The notes under the pieces: model-generated
What the model was told of the DNA's origin: nothing
Databases searched by the model: none
Seen by the model: only the letters and a program-made list of their open reading frames with translations
Program-made: the position numbers and the translations under genes
Source of the DNA: JBJXGV01 sp046160485
GTDB taxonomy: Bacteria > Orphanbacterota > Orphanbacteria > JBJXGV01
Reading direction: 5' to 3'
Assembly (NCBI GenBank): GCA_046160485.1
Contig: JBJXGV010000012.1
Coordinates: forward strand, 186,001-250,000
DNA length: 64,000 nt
Part shown: positions 50,043-58,884 of the stretch, piece after piece
How positions within the stretch are numbered: position 1 is the first letter of the stretch
How the letters are laid out: every line of letters begins with the position of its first letter

Positions 50043-51140
50043 ATGAAGCGGCGCACGAAAATCTTCTGGAGCCTCGGCAGCATCGTCGTCGTCGCCGGGG
50101 TGGTCATCGCGCTCATGTCCTCCCGCGGCAACGCGAACAAGAACAAAGAGAGCACGGTCGAAGTGACCCGCGGCGACATTGTCGACAAGGCGCTTGCCGT
50201 CGGGACGATCGAACCGCTCGTCGAAGTCAGCGTCAAGTCGAAGATCTCCGGCGTCGTAAAGACGCGCTTCGCCGAGGTGGGCGATTTCGTGAAGGCGGGC
50301 GATCCGCTCCTCGAGATCAAGCCGAACCCGACGCCGATCGAACTCGTCGAAGCCAAGCGCGAGGTCGAGCTGCGCGAAATCGAAATGCGAAACGTCGACG
50401 CGGAGATCGAGCGGCAGAAGGCCCTCCAAGAACGCGGTCTGGTCTCGCAGCAAGATTTCGAGAGCAAGATGCGTCAGCAGGAAGAATCCGCGCTGCAGGT
50501 GCAGATCTCGAAGGAACGGCTCGCGCTTCTCGAAGACGGCCGCGTCACGATTCGCAACGCCAACATCAAAACGCTCGTCGAATCGCCGATCGACGGATTC
50601 GTTCTTGAGAAGATGGTCGAGATCGGCGACCCCGTGACGCCGCTCTCGAGCTATCAAGAAGGCACGGTGCTCATGAAGATGGCCGACATGAAGGATCTGA
50701 TCTTCCGCGGGACCGTGGACGAGATCGATGTCGGCCGCCTGCGTGAAGGGATGCCGGTCGAGATCAAGATCGGCGCGCTGCCGAATGCGCAGGTCAAGGG
50801 GCGCCTCGCGAAGATTTCGCTGAAGGCGCGCAAGCAGGAGAACTCGACCGTCTTCCCGATCGAGATCGCGCTTACGGAAACGGGCGGCGCGGTCCTGCGC
50901 GCCGGCTACTCGGCCAACGCGGATGTGATCATCGACCGGCGCGAAGCGGTGCTGATCGTTCCCGAGCGCGTCGTCACGTTCGCGGGCGATACGACCCGCG
51001 TGAACGTTTCGCTCCCGAGCGGGGATTCCGAGGAGCGGATGATCAAGACGGGCCTTTCGGACGCGGTGAGCATCGAAGTCACCGAGGGACTCGCCGCGGG
51101 CGACCTCGTCATCGAGAAGCCCGTCAAAGAGATCAAGTAG
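50043..51140 (+). CDS. Periplasmic adaptor (HlyD/MacA-type) of an ABC exporter
   Basis: An N-terminal membrane helix (IFWSLGSIVVVAGVVIALM) leads to a lipoyl/barrel-sandwich half (VSVKSKISGVVKTRFAEVGD), a coiled-coil hairpin of about 85 residues (VEAKREVELREIEMRNV to LALLEDGRV), the second half (VESPIDGFVLEKMVEIGD) and beta-barrel domains. It is 365 residues. ATG 50043 has AGGAG six bases upstream. It is followed after 12 bases by two ABC permease genes, as in MacA-MacB-like export systems. Confidence 0.9.
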   Translation: MKRRTKIFWSLGSIVVVAGVVIALMSSRGNANKNKESTVEVTRGDIVDKALAVGTIEPLVEVSVKSKISGVVKTRFAEVGDFVKAGDPLLEIKPNPTPIELVEAKREVELREIEMRNVDAEIERQKALQERGLVSQQDFESKMRQQEESALQVQISKERLALLEDGRVTIRNANIKTLVESPIDGFVLEKMVEIGDPVTPLSSYQEGTVLMKMADMKDLIFRGTVDEIDVGRLREGMPVEIKIGALPNAQVKGRLAKISLKARKQENSTVFPIEIALTETGGAVLRAGYSANADVIIDRREAVLIVPERVVTFAGDTTRVNVSLPSGDSEERMIKTGLSDAVSIEVTEGLAAGDLVIEKPVKEIK

Positions 51141-51152
51141 GAAGCGCGCCCC

Positions 51153-52391
51153 GTGAGGCTCCCCGCGTCCGTGCACCACCTCGTCGACGATCTGCGCGTG
51201 CAGAAGCTTCGTTCCGCGCTGACGATCCTCGGTATCACGTGGGGCACCGTCGCCGTCGTCGTGCTTCTCTCGTTCGGCGTCGGCCTCGAAGCCGCGATGA
51301 AGAAGAACATGCATGGCGTGGGCGACGGAATCGTTCTCGTCTTCGGCGGACGCACGACGAAATCGTTCATGGGATTTCCGCACGGACGCCAGATCGCGCT
51401 TCGCGAGGAAGACGTGGCGCTCTTGGATCGCGAGGTTCCCGAGATCGCCGAGATCAGCCCCGAGTACAACGAACGCGACACACCTGTGCGCCGCGGCACG
51501 GCGGGCGCGAGCCCCAACATCACCGGCGTCTACCCGATCTTCGGCGAGATGCGCAACATCATCCCGGATCGCGGCGGCCGCTTCCTCAACGACCTCGACA
51601 TGGCGGAGCGGCGGCGCGTCGCCGTCCTCGGGGATGAAATCGCGACCCTGCTCTTCCCGGACGACGACGCGGTCGGCAAGGAGTTCTTCATCGGCGCGGT
51701 GCCGTTCACCGTCGTCGGCGTGATGGTGAAGAAGACGCAGAACATGTCGTACAACGGGCGCGACAAGGATCGCATCTTCATCCCGGCGAGCACGCACCGC
51801 GCGATCCTCGGGTCGGTGCACGTCTCGGACATCGTCTACCGCGTCACCGACCCGCTTCTATTGGAGGAGGTCGAGACGAAGATCCGGCAGACGCTCGGAA
51901 CTCGCTATTCGTTCGATCACGAGGACGAAGACGCGCTCGAGATTTGGGACACGCACGAGGCCGACAAATTCATTCGCTACTTCTTCATCGGCCTCAATAT
52001 CTTTCTCGGCATCGTCGGCAGCTTTACGCTCACCGTCGGCGGCATCGGCGTGGCGAACATCATGTACGTCGTCGTGCGCGAGCGCACACGCGAGATCGGC
52101 ATCCGCCGTTCGATCGGCGCACGGCGCGCCGACATCATGCGCGAGTTCATCGCCGAGACGTTTCTCATCGTCTCGGCTGGTGCTCTGCTCGGGTTTTTGA
52201 TCTCCTTCGGCATCGTGCAATTGCTCGGACTGCTGCCGATCGTCGAGTACGTCGGCCGCGCGACGATTTCGCCCGTCGTCGCCGCCGCGACGATCACGCT
52301 TCTCTCATCGATCGCCTTCCTCGCCGGGCTTTTCCCCGCGCGAAAGGCCGCGAACCTCGACCCGGTCGAGTGCCTTCGCTTCGGGACGTAG
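51153..52391 (+). CDS. MacB-type ABC transporter permease
   Basis: This 412-residue protein has the FtsX/MacB topology. Helix one is LRSALTILGITWGTVAVVVLLSF, then a large periplasmic MacB_PCD domain, then three C-terminal helices (LNIFLGIVGSFTLTVGGIGV, TFLIVSAGALLGFLISFGIV, AAATITLLSSIAFLAGLFPA). Family motifs GVANIMYVVVRERTREIGIRRSIGARRADI and PARKAANLDPVECLR are present. There is no nucleotide-binding domain. It is paralogous to the next gene and shares the transcript with the adaptor. Confidence 0.93.
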   Translation: MRLPASVHHLVDDLRVQKLRSALTILGITWGTVAVVVLLSFGVGLEAAMKKNMHGVGDGIVLVFGGRTTKSFMGFPHGRQIALREEDVALLDREVPEIAEISPEYNERDTPVRRGTAGASPNITGVYPIFGEMRNIIPDRGGRFLNDLDMAERRRVAVLGDEIATLLFPDDDAVGKEFFIGAVPFTVVGVMVKKTQNMSYNGRDKDRIFIPASTHRAILGSVHVSDIVYRVTDPLLLEEVETKIRQTLGTRYSFDHEDEDALEIWDTHEADKFIRYFFIGLNIFLGIVGSFTLTVGGIGVANIMYVVVRERTREIGIRRSIGARRADIMREFIAETFLIVSAGALLGFLISFGIVQLLGLLPIVEYVGRATISPVVAAATITLLSSIAFLAGLFPARKAANLDPVECLRFGT

Positions 52392-52396
52392 CCGCC

Positions 52397-53641
52397 ATGT
52401 GGAAGATTCTGCTACGCGAGTATGCCGACGACCTCAAGACGCAGAAGACGCGCGTCATCCTCACGATGCTCGCGATTACCTGGGGCACCGTCGCGGTCGT
52501 TCTTCTGCTTGCGTTCGGCGAAGGCCTCAAGGACGGGATGGTGCGCGGGCTGCTGAATGCCGGCAACCGCATCTTCTACGTCTACGGCGGCCAGACGACG
52601 AAGGACTTCGAAGGACTCGCGAAGGGGCGGCGCATCGCGCTCACGGAAGACGACATGACGCTCCTGAAGCGTTCCGTGAGCGGCATCGACATGACGAGCG
52701 TTTCGTACGCGCGCGGCAATGTGAGCGTTAGCGCCGGCGATCAAAAGACGACTGTGTTCATGGAAGGCGCGGAGCCGGCGTTCGAGGAGCTGCGGCGCAT
52801 GTACCCCGCGGCGGGCGGGCGCTTCCTCAACTCAGTCGATCAGGCGGAGAGGCGCCGCGTGCTCTTCATCGGCAACAAACTCAAGGAGCAGCTCTTCGCG
52901 GACGAACCCGCCGTCGGCAAGACGGTCACGGTCGACGGCCTTCCGTTCACCGTGATCGGCGTCATGCAAAAAAAGCTTCAGACGTCTAACAACAACGGGG
53001 CGGATGAAGACCGCGCCGTGATCCCCGCTTCAACGTTTCGTGCGATCTACGGCGACATCTACGTCGACGCGCTCCTCCTCCAGCCGGGCGACCTGCTTCG
53101 TGCCGCCGCAACGAAACGCGAGATCTACGAGACGCTCGGCCGCCGGCACAAATTCGATCCTACGGACGAGCGCGCGATCGGCGTCTGGGACTTCATCGAG
53201 GACGAAGATATGGGGAAGAAGATCATGCTCGGGATCCAGATCTTCCTCGGCGTGATCGGCGGGTTCACGCTGCTCGTCGCGGGCGTCGGCGTCGCGAACA
53301 TCATGTACGTCGTCGCGAAGGAACGGACGCGCGAGATCGGCGTGAAGCTCGCGATCGGCGCGCGCAAGGCGCACATCGTCAGCCAATTCGTCTTCGAGTC
53401 GCTGCTCTTGTCACTGACGGGCGGAGGGCTCGGGATTCTTTTCTCGGCTCTCGTCGTCACGGGAGTTCGCGCCATCCCCGCCTCGAACGAAGCCATGGAC
53501 CTGCTCGCGAAGCCGATCCTCTCGTGGCCGATCGCGTTCGCCACCGTCGGCATCCTCACGGCAATCGGCCTCGTCGCCGGCCTGTTTCCCGCTCGCAAGG
53601 CCGCGAACGTCACTCCGGTCGAGTCGCTCCGCTACGAGTAG
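52397..53641 (+). CDS. MacB-type ABC transporter permease, second copy
   Basis: This 414-residue protein has the same layout as the preceding permease (TRVILTMLAITWGTVAVVLLLAF, GVANIMYVVAKERTREIGVKLAIGARKAHI, PARKAANVTPVESLRYE). The two would form a heterodimer. It starts five bases after the previous stop. Neither permease has an ATPase domain and none is encoded next to them, so the ATPase must be elsewhere. The substrate is unknown. Confidence 0.93.
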   Translation: MWKILLREYADDLKTQKTRVILTMLAITWGTVAVVLLLAFGEGLKDGMVRGLLNAGNRIFYVYGGQTTKDFEGLAKGRRIALTEDDMTLLKRSVSGIDMTSVSYARGNVSVSAGDQKTTVFMEGAEPAFEELRRMYPAAGGRFLNSVDQAERRRVLFIGNKLKEQLFADEPAVGKTVTVDGLPFTVIGVMQKKLQTSNNNGADEDRAVIPASTFRAIYGDIYVDALLLQPGDLLRAAATKREIYETLGRRHKFDPTDERAIGVWDFIEDEDMGKKIMLGIQIFLGVIGGFTLLVAGVGVANIMYVVAKERTREIGVKLAIGARKAHIVSQFVFESLLLSLTGGGLGILFSALVVTGVRAIPASNEAMDLLAKPILSWPIAFATVGILTAIGLVAGLFPARKAANVTPVESLRYE

Positions 53642-53646
53642 GAACG

Positions 53647-54978
53647 CTACTCGGTTTTCACGATGCGCGCGGGCGAATCGAGCCACGCGACATCCGTCAT
53701 GGCTCCGGGATTGATCGCCTCGGCAAGACCGCGCTGATCGGCGGCGCGCTTCTCATCGCGGACCGCATCGAACACGAGCGCCGCCGTGGCGTGCAGCTCG
53801 GCGGTTCGCCACGGCGAGGCGAGGGCGAGCGCGATCGCGGCGGCGGCAGCGTCCGCGCGCCCGACCCGAAGATACGCTTGCGCCAGCCGCATCTGCGCCT
53901 CGCCCCCCGGACGAAGATCGCGATTCCGCTCGGCGATTTCGACCGCTCGCGCGGCGTCGGGCTCATGCTCGAGGAAGTGCCCGAGCGCGTGCCCGTACGA
54001 CGCCTCGGGGTAACGGGCGAGCCGCTCCTCGTAGACTCGATGAGCTTCGCTCGTCCAACGCGCAGAACCGGCGGCGTCGCCGAGCTCGTCCAACACCGAC
54101 GCGAGCGCGTCCATGAACTCTGGGTCGCCGGTTCGCGGAATCAGTCGCTCGTAGGCAAGCCGCGCCTCCTCATGACGGCCCTGCAGCGTCGCGATCTCGG
54201 CGATGTGCTCTTCGATAAGCCACCAGCCCGAGTAGAGCGAATCCGCGACGCGATAGTGCGCGAGCGCCGCGTCGAGCCGACCGCGATCGAGATCGAGTAG
54301 CCCTCGCTGGAGCTCGAGCCATGCCCGCGGCCTCGGTGAAATGCCGCGCTCGGCGCGCTCCGCCTCGGTGATCAGCGACTCGGCGCGCGCGAAGTCCGCC
54401 GTTTGCCACGAGTACGCGGCAAGCCGGAAGAGGCTCGACAAAGAGGGCGCGCGATCGGCCGCTACGCGATAGGCGGCGAGCGCCGCCTCGTAGTTTCCGT
54501 GCGAAAACGCGACTTCCGCTCGCAATCCGTCGATCTCCGCGCGCATGGCGTCGTCGATTACGACCTGGCGTTCGGCCGCGACGAGATCGGCTTCGACCCT
54601 GTCGAGGCGATGCATCGCGACGTTGAGGCCGGCGCGCGCGAGAAACGGCCCTGCGCCGGTCGGTGCGATCTCGAAGGCACGTTCGAGGAGAGACTCGGCG
54701 ATCGCGTAGTCGTTGTAATCGCCGGTCAGCCGCGCCCGCTCGAGGCGGCCGGAGGCAATCCCCTCGATCAGCGTCCACGACGTCGGCAGACCGGCAGTAC
54801 GCGCCGCGAGCGCCGCAAGCTCGGCGTCGAGCTTCGCAAGATCCGCTTCGTATTGCGAAGGCGACGGGGCGGCCGCGCCCGCGGCGCGCTCGTCGCGTTC
54901 CGCGCAACCCGCGAGCGCCAATGCGAGCGCGGTCACTCCCAACAACCGGCCACGAAGAGATGCCGCGCGCCGCCTCAC
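53647..54978 (-). CDS. TPR-repeat lipoprotein
   Basis: A lipoprotein signal (LLGVTALALALAGC) is followed by about nine tetratricopeptide-like helix pairs (YAIAESLLERAFEIAPTGAG, YEAALAAYRVAADRAPSLSS, GRLDAALAHYRVADSLYSGW, GRADAAAAAIALALASPW). It is 443 residues. The GTG at 54978 was chosen because an intrinsic terminator of the upstream transcript sits at 54995-55032, inside any longer frame. TPR lipoproteins are protein-binding scaffolds; no partner can be named. Its stop is five bases from the convergent permease stop. Confidence 0.8.
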   Translation of the reverse strand: MRRRAASLRGRLLGVTALALALAGCAERDERAAGAAAPSPSQYEADLAKLDAELAALAARTAGLPTSWTLIEGIASGRLERARLTGDYNDYAIAESLLERAFEIAPTGAGPFLARAGLNVAMHRLDRVEADLVAAERQVVIDDAMRAEIDGLRAEVAFSHGNYEAALAAYRVAADRAPSLSSLFRLAAYSWQTADFARAESLITEAERAERGISPRPRAWLELQRGLLDLDRGRLDAALAHYRVADSLYSGWWLIEEHIAEIATLQGRHEEARLAYERLIPRTGDPEFMDALASVLDELGDAAGSARWTSEAHRVYEERLARYPEASYGHALGHFLEHEPDAARAVEIAERNRDLRPGGEAQMRLAQAYLRVGRADAAAAAIALALASPWRTAELHATAALVFDAVRDEKRAADQRGLAEAINPGAMTDVAWLDSPARIVKTE

Positions 54979-54994
54979 GCGCCGCGCCTCGAGC

Positions 54995-55032
54995 AAAAAA
55001 CGCCCTCCCGGCCGCGGACGACCGGAAGGGCG
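54995..55032 (-). terminator. Intrinsic terminator after the DUF4331 genes
   Basis: On the minus strand CGCCCT-T-CCGG and CCGG-G-AGGGCG form a 10-bp stem with one mismatch around a 10-base loop, followed directly by six Ts (plus-strand A-run 54995-55000). It lies about 40 bases after the stop at 55071 and ends that transcript. Confidence 0.8.
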
Positions 55033-55070
55033 CTGCAACACACTGCGCAACAACCCGCGCTCACGACGAA

Positions 55071-56132
55071 CTATGGCGCCGCGAGGTAAGGGAAGTCGTT
55101 AAGAAACGCCGCATCGTTCGCCCCGGGATTGACGGGAATACTCGCGAACGTCCCGACGCTGTGCGCGCTCAGATCGAGAAGCACGAGCGCGAGCGTGACA
55201 TCGATAACTCGATCCGTGAGCCCACGACCATTCGGAAATCCGGAGGGTGTCGCGGTGTCGATGCGAAGGACATCCGGCACCACGAACGGCGCGGCCTGTC
55301 CAACGCACGCCGCCGTCGCGCACGGTGTCAGACCGAGTCCGGCCAGATCGTCGTCGAGCGCCGTATGAAGCGCGCCCACGTTCGTCGTAATTTCGCCGGC
55401 GAACGCGGCGTCGTCGACCGGATTCCCTGCGTTGAACGCGCCTTTCGACGTGATCACCGCCGTCGCCACCGCCGGCATTCCCATCCGATCGACCCGCGAG
55501 TACGCCGTCACCGGATTCGTCGCGAAGAGGAACGGATCCGGAATCGGATTCGTGTTCATCGGCGCGAGATACGGGAACGTCGTGAGAAACGCGAGATCGT
55601 TCGCGCCGGGATTGACCGGAATACCGGCGAATGTCGTCACGCTATGCACGTCGAGATCGAGCAGCACGAGCGCAAGCGTGACGTCGATCACACGGTCGGT
55701 GAGCCCGCGGCCGTTCGGGAAGCCAGACGGCATCGCCGTGTCGATACGAATGACATCGGGCACGACGAATGGTGCGGCTTGTCCGATGCAATCGTTGGTC
55801 GCGCAGGGCGTCAAGCCGAGCCCGGCGAGGTCGTCGTCGAGCGCCGTGTGTAGATTCCCTACGTTCGTCGTGATCTCTGCCGCAAACTGCGCATCGTTCA
55901 CCGGGTCGGCGGCGTTAAACGACGCCTTGCTCGTGATGACCGCCGTGGCCACCGCGGGCATTCCCATGCGATCGACCCGCACGTAGGCGGACGCAGCGTC
56001 CGTAGCGAACACGAACTCATCGCCGGGCGTCACGGGTCCGTCGTCGTCTCCGCACGACGAGACGCCGGCCGCCACCGCGAGGAGCGCTGCGATGAGCCAC
56101 GGCGTCTTTCGAGAAGACAAGAGCTTCATCAT
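55071..56132 (-). CDS. DUF4331-type lipoprotein with two tandem repeats
   Basis: The N-terminal lipoprotein signal (WLIAALLAVAAGVSSC) is followed by two near-identical halves of about 150 residues. Each begins TSKxxFNAxxPVxDAxFAxE and runs through LHTALDDDLAGLGLTPC, APFVVPDVxRIDTAxPSGFP and VIDVTLALVLLDL to VNPGANDxAFLxxFPYLA. These ends are typical of DUF4331 proteins. It is 353 residues. The start among several Mets is placed at 56132, with GAGG six bases upstream. The next DUF4331 gene lies 15 bases upstream and is in the same transcript. Function unknown. Confidence 0.78.
   Translation of the reverse strand: MMKLLSSRKTPWLIAALLAVAAGVSSCGDDDGPVTPGDEFVFATDAASAYVRVDRMGMPAVATAVITSKASFNAADPVNDAQFAAEITTNVGNLHTALDDDLAGLGLTPCATNDCIGQAAPFVVPDVIRIDTAMPSGFPNGRGLTDRVIDVTLALVLLDLDVHSVTTFAGIPVNPGANDLAFLTTFPYLAPMNTNPIPDPFLFATNPVTAYSRVDRMGMPAVATAVITSKGAFNAGNPVDDAAFAGEITTNVGALHTALDDDLAGLGLTPCATAACVGQAAPFVVPDVLRIDTATPSGFPNGRGLTDRVIDVTLALVLLDLSAHSVGTFASIPVNPGANDAAFLNDFPYLAAP
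55077..56030. repeat. Intragenic tandem duplication in the DUF4331 gene
   Basis: Two direct copies of about 470 bp (roughly 55077-55555 and 55563-56030) encode the two halves of the protein. They keep long identical stretches, such as those coding for LGLTPCAT and NGRGLTDRVIDVTLALVLLD, while differing at synonymous sites, so the duplication is not brand new. Confidence 0.75.
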
Positions 56133-56147
56133 CGGCATCCTCACTTT

Positions 56148-56792
56148 CTACGAAGGCTTCCGGGCGGTCGTCGCCCAAACGTTGAGATCGGTGTTGCCGG
56201 TGCCGGTCGCATCCGCGGCGTTCATTTCGATGACGATCGCGGTTACGTTGCGGCCGGCGAAGAAATCGCGCGAGTTGTCGAACGAGAGCGTGCCGGTCGC
56301 GAGCGTTGCGCGAAATCCGTCGAGATCGAAGAAGAAGGGATCGTCGCGGAAGCCGGCGTAGACCTTAATTCCGTTGCCGGCGTCGATCGTCTGCCCGACC
56401 GCGCCCGAGACGGGTCCGGTGGCGCCGGGGATGTTCTTCACCTGGACGCCCCAGGCGCCCGCGCGGTTCTTTCCGAACCGGCACTCGACACTGACATCGG
56501 GGAGAAAATCGGCCGTGCGATCGAGCTGGAACGTATAGAGAACGTCGTCATCGTACGTGGGGGCCGGGTCCGCCGGGTCGGTCGCGCCCGCGAACGTCAT
56601 GACGAGCGTGAGCTTCCCGCTTGCGTGAAACACGTAGACGTCGGCTAAGTCCGCGGCCTTATCAGCCTGCGTGCCCGGCGCCTCTTTGTGGTCCGCCGCG
56701 TGAGCTGCCGTGACCCCGAGACCGCTCCCTGCCGCAACCGCGAACGCGAACGCGGCGCCGACTCCGAACTGGACGATGCGTGATCTGAACAT
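56148..56792 (-). CDS. DUF4331 family exported protein
   Basis: A signal peptide (VGAAFAFAVAAGSGLGVTAAHA) is followed by ADHKEAPGTQADKAADLADVYVF, the hallmark N-terminal block of DUF4331, then DDVLYTFQLDRTADF, VYAGFRDDPFFFDLDGF, DFFAGRNVTAIVIEM and LNVWATT. It is 214 residues. ATG 56792 has GGGAGG seven bases upstream. It is the first gene of the two-gene DUF4331 transcript. The family is widespread in environmental bacteria and has no known role. Confidence 0.88.
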   Translation of the reverse strand: MFRSRIVQFGVGAAFAFAVAAGSGLGVTAAHAADHKEAPGTQADKAADLADVYVFHASGKLTLVMTFAGATDPADPAPTYDDDVLYTFQLDRTADFLPDVSVECRFGKNRAGAWGVQVKNIPGATGPVSGAVGQTIDAGNGIKVYAGFRDDPFFFDLDGFRATLATGTLSFDNSRDFFAGRNVTAIVIEMNAADATGTGNTDLNVWATTARKPS

Positions 56793-56972
56793 CGAATTGC
56801 CTCCCTGAGTTTTCTGTCCGCCCATCGGACAGTCTGATGCGCTGCATGGACTACGAGACGACCCCGGAGATTGGATTCACCCGGCGCGGACGCCGCGCGG
56901 AATTCCAGGCCCGGCGGAAGCGTCGAGGTTCACGGTTTCGCGGGGCGGGGAATCGGCTACTATCCGCTCGTC

Positions 56973-58865
56973 ATGTTTCGAACTCGCCGTCGTCATGCGC
57001 ATTCGCCCGGCCGCCCAAGGGAGGTCGTGCGCGGCGCGACGCGCTCAGCGCGATCGTTCGCGGCGGGCGCGATGCTTCTCGCGGCCGTTGTCGCCGCTCC
57101 GCTCGGAGTGCGCGGCGCCGCTTCGGCGTTCGCACAGGACTCCGCGAGCGTCGATCCCGGAACGCGCGTCGTTCGGCACGATCCGCTGGGGCGCCAGACG
57201 CCGCGCGGCACCGTCCTCGGATTTCTCGACGCGAGCCGCGCGGGCGATTACCGGCGCGCCGCGCAGTACCTCGACCTCCGCGGGCTCCACGAGAGCCCCG
57301 CGTCGAGCGAAGCGGAGATTCTCGCGCGCCGACTCAAGGTCGTCCTCGACCGAAAGCTGCGGGTCGATCTCGAGAAGCTCAGCGATCGAAACGCGGGCGA
57401 TCCGGACGACGAACTCTCGGCCGACGAGGATCACATCGGAGCGATCGCGACGCCTTACGGCAGCGTCGACATTCTTCTGAGCCGCGAACCGGCGCCGCGC
57501 ACGAGCGACAGCGCGAGCGCGAGCACGGACGGCGCGCAGCACACGATCTGGCTCTTCGCGCCATCCACCGTCGCCGAGATTCCACGACTCTACGCGGAGT
57601 TCGGGTACGGATGGCTCGACGAAAAACTGCCGCCGTACTTCTTCTCGATTCGATTCCTCGCGCTCGAGCTATGGCAGTGGGTCGGGCTTGTGTTGTGCGC
57701 GATCGTCGCGTACATCGTCGCCCACATCGTCGCTCGCGCGGCCACCACGATTACACGGAGAATCGTGCGCCGGACCGAGGTGACGTGGGACGACGTGCTT
57801 CTCGAGAAGGGTGTCGGCCCGCTCCGGCTGGCCGCGACGGTTCTGGCGTTCTACGTCGGCGCGCAATTCCTCTCGCTGTCGCTCCCCGCGCAGCACGGGC
57901 TCGCCGCGTTCTGCAAGATCGCCGGCGTTCTAGCGATGACGTGGTTCCTGCTGCGGCTCGTCGACGTCGCGAACGGAATTCTCTTCGAGCGGCTGCGCGC
58001 GAAAGACCTCGCCGCCGCGAGCACGCTGCTTCCGATGGGCCGGCGCGCCGTCAAGATTTTCGTGCTCACCATCGCCGCGATCAGCCTGCTTCAGAATATC
58101 GGCTTCAACATCACGGGGCTCGTCGCGGGGCTCGGCGTCGGAGGCCTCGCGATCGCGCTCGCCGCGCAAAAGACACTCGAGAATCTCTTCGGCGGAATCG
58201 CGATTCTGGCCGACCGGCCGGTGAAGGTCGGCGATCTCTGCACGGTCGGCCAACACAGCGGCGTCGTCGAAGACATCGGCCTGCGTTCGACGCGCATCCG
58301 CACGCCCGACCGCACGCTCGTCTCGATACCGAACGCAGAGTTCTCGACGGCGCGCATCGAGAACTTTTCGTCGCGCGAGCAGATTCAACTCAAGACCGTC
58401 GTGCAGCTCGGCTACGAAACGTCGCCCGATCAGATGCGGTTCGTGCTCGTCGAGCTTCGCAAGATGCTCGCGTCTCACCCGATGATCCTGGCGCAGCCGC
58501 GGCGTGTACGGCTCGCGCATCTCGGCGCGTACTCGCTCGACATCGAGGTCTTCGCCGGCGTCGAAACGCGCGACCCGGAGGAGTTCTTCGCGATTCGGGA
58601 AGACATCTATCTGCGCATCGTCGACATCGTCAACTCGAGCGGCGCGAGCTTCGCGTTTCCGTCGCAGACGATTTACCTCGCGCGCGGCGCGGGGCGCGAC
58701 GAGGAGAAAGTCCGCGCCGCCGAGGAAGCCGTCGCGCGATGGCGCAAGGAACACGCGCTCTTCATGCCCGATCTGACGCCGGCCGCCGCCGACGCGGTCG
58801 CGCGAACGATCGAATATCCGCCCGCGGGCTCGGCGACGAACCCCGCGCGCACGACCCGCGCTTAG
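56973..58865 (+). CDS. MscS-family mechanosensitive channel
   Basis: This 630-residue protein has a signal peptide, a periplasmic domain of about 190 residues (RGTVLGFLDASRAGDYRRAAQYLDL is typical of YnaI/YbdG-like exported domains), several membrane helices, and the MscS pore and beta domain: LVAGLGVGGLAIALAAQKTLENLFGG, ILADRPVKVGDLCTVG, GVVEDIGLRSTRIRTPDRTLVSIPNA. The Gly/Ala-rich pore helix is intact. It protects against hypo-osmotic shock. ATG 56973 lacks a clear ribosome site. It is divergent from the DUF4331 genes. Confidence 0.92.
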   Translation: MFRTRRRHAHSPGRPREVVRGATRSARSFAAGAMLLAAVVAAPLGVRGAASAFAQDSASVDPGTRVVRHDPLGRQTPRGTVLGFLDASRAGDYRRAAQYLDLRGLHESPASSEAEILARRLKVVLDRKLRVDLEKLSDRNAGDPDDELSADEDHIGAIATPYGSVDILLSREPAPRTSDSASASTDGAQHTIWLFAPSTVAEIPRLYAEFGYGWLDEKLPPYFFSIRFLALELWQWVGLVLCAIVAYIVAHIVARAATTITRRIVRRTEVTWDDVLLEKGVGPLRLAATVLAFYVGAQFLSLSLPAQHGLAAFCKIAGVLAMTWFLLRLVDVANGILFERLRAKDLAAASTLLPMGRRAVKIFVLTIAAISLLQNIGFNITGLVAGLGVGGLAIALAAQKTLENLFGGIAILADRPVKVGDLCTVGQHSGVVEDIGLRSTRIRTPDRTLVSIPNAEFSTARIENFSSREQIQLKTVVQLGYETSPDQMRFVLVELRKMLASHPMILAQPRRVRLAHLGAYSLDIEVFAGVETRDPEEFFAIREDIYLRIVDIVNSSGASFAFPSQTIYLARGAGRDEEKVRAAEEAVARWRKEHALFMPDLTPAAADAVARTIEYPPAGSATNPARTTRA

Positions 58866-58884
58866 ACGCGCCAAGGAGAGAGCG

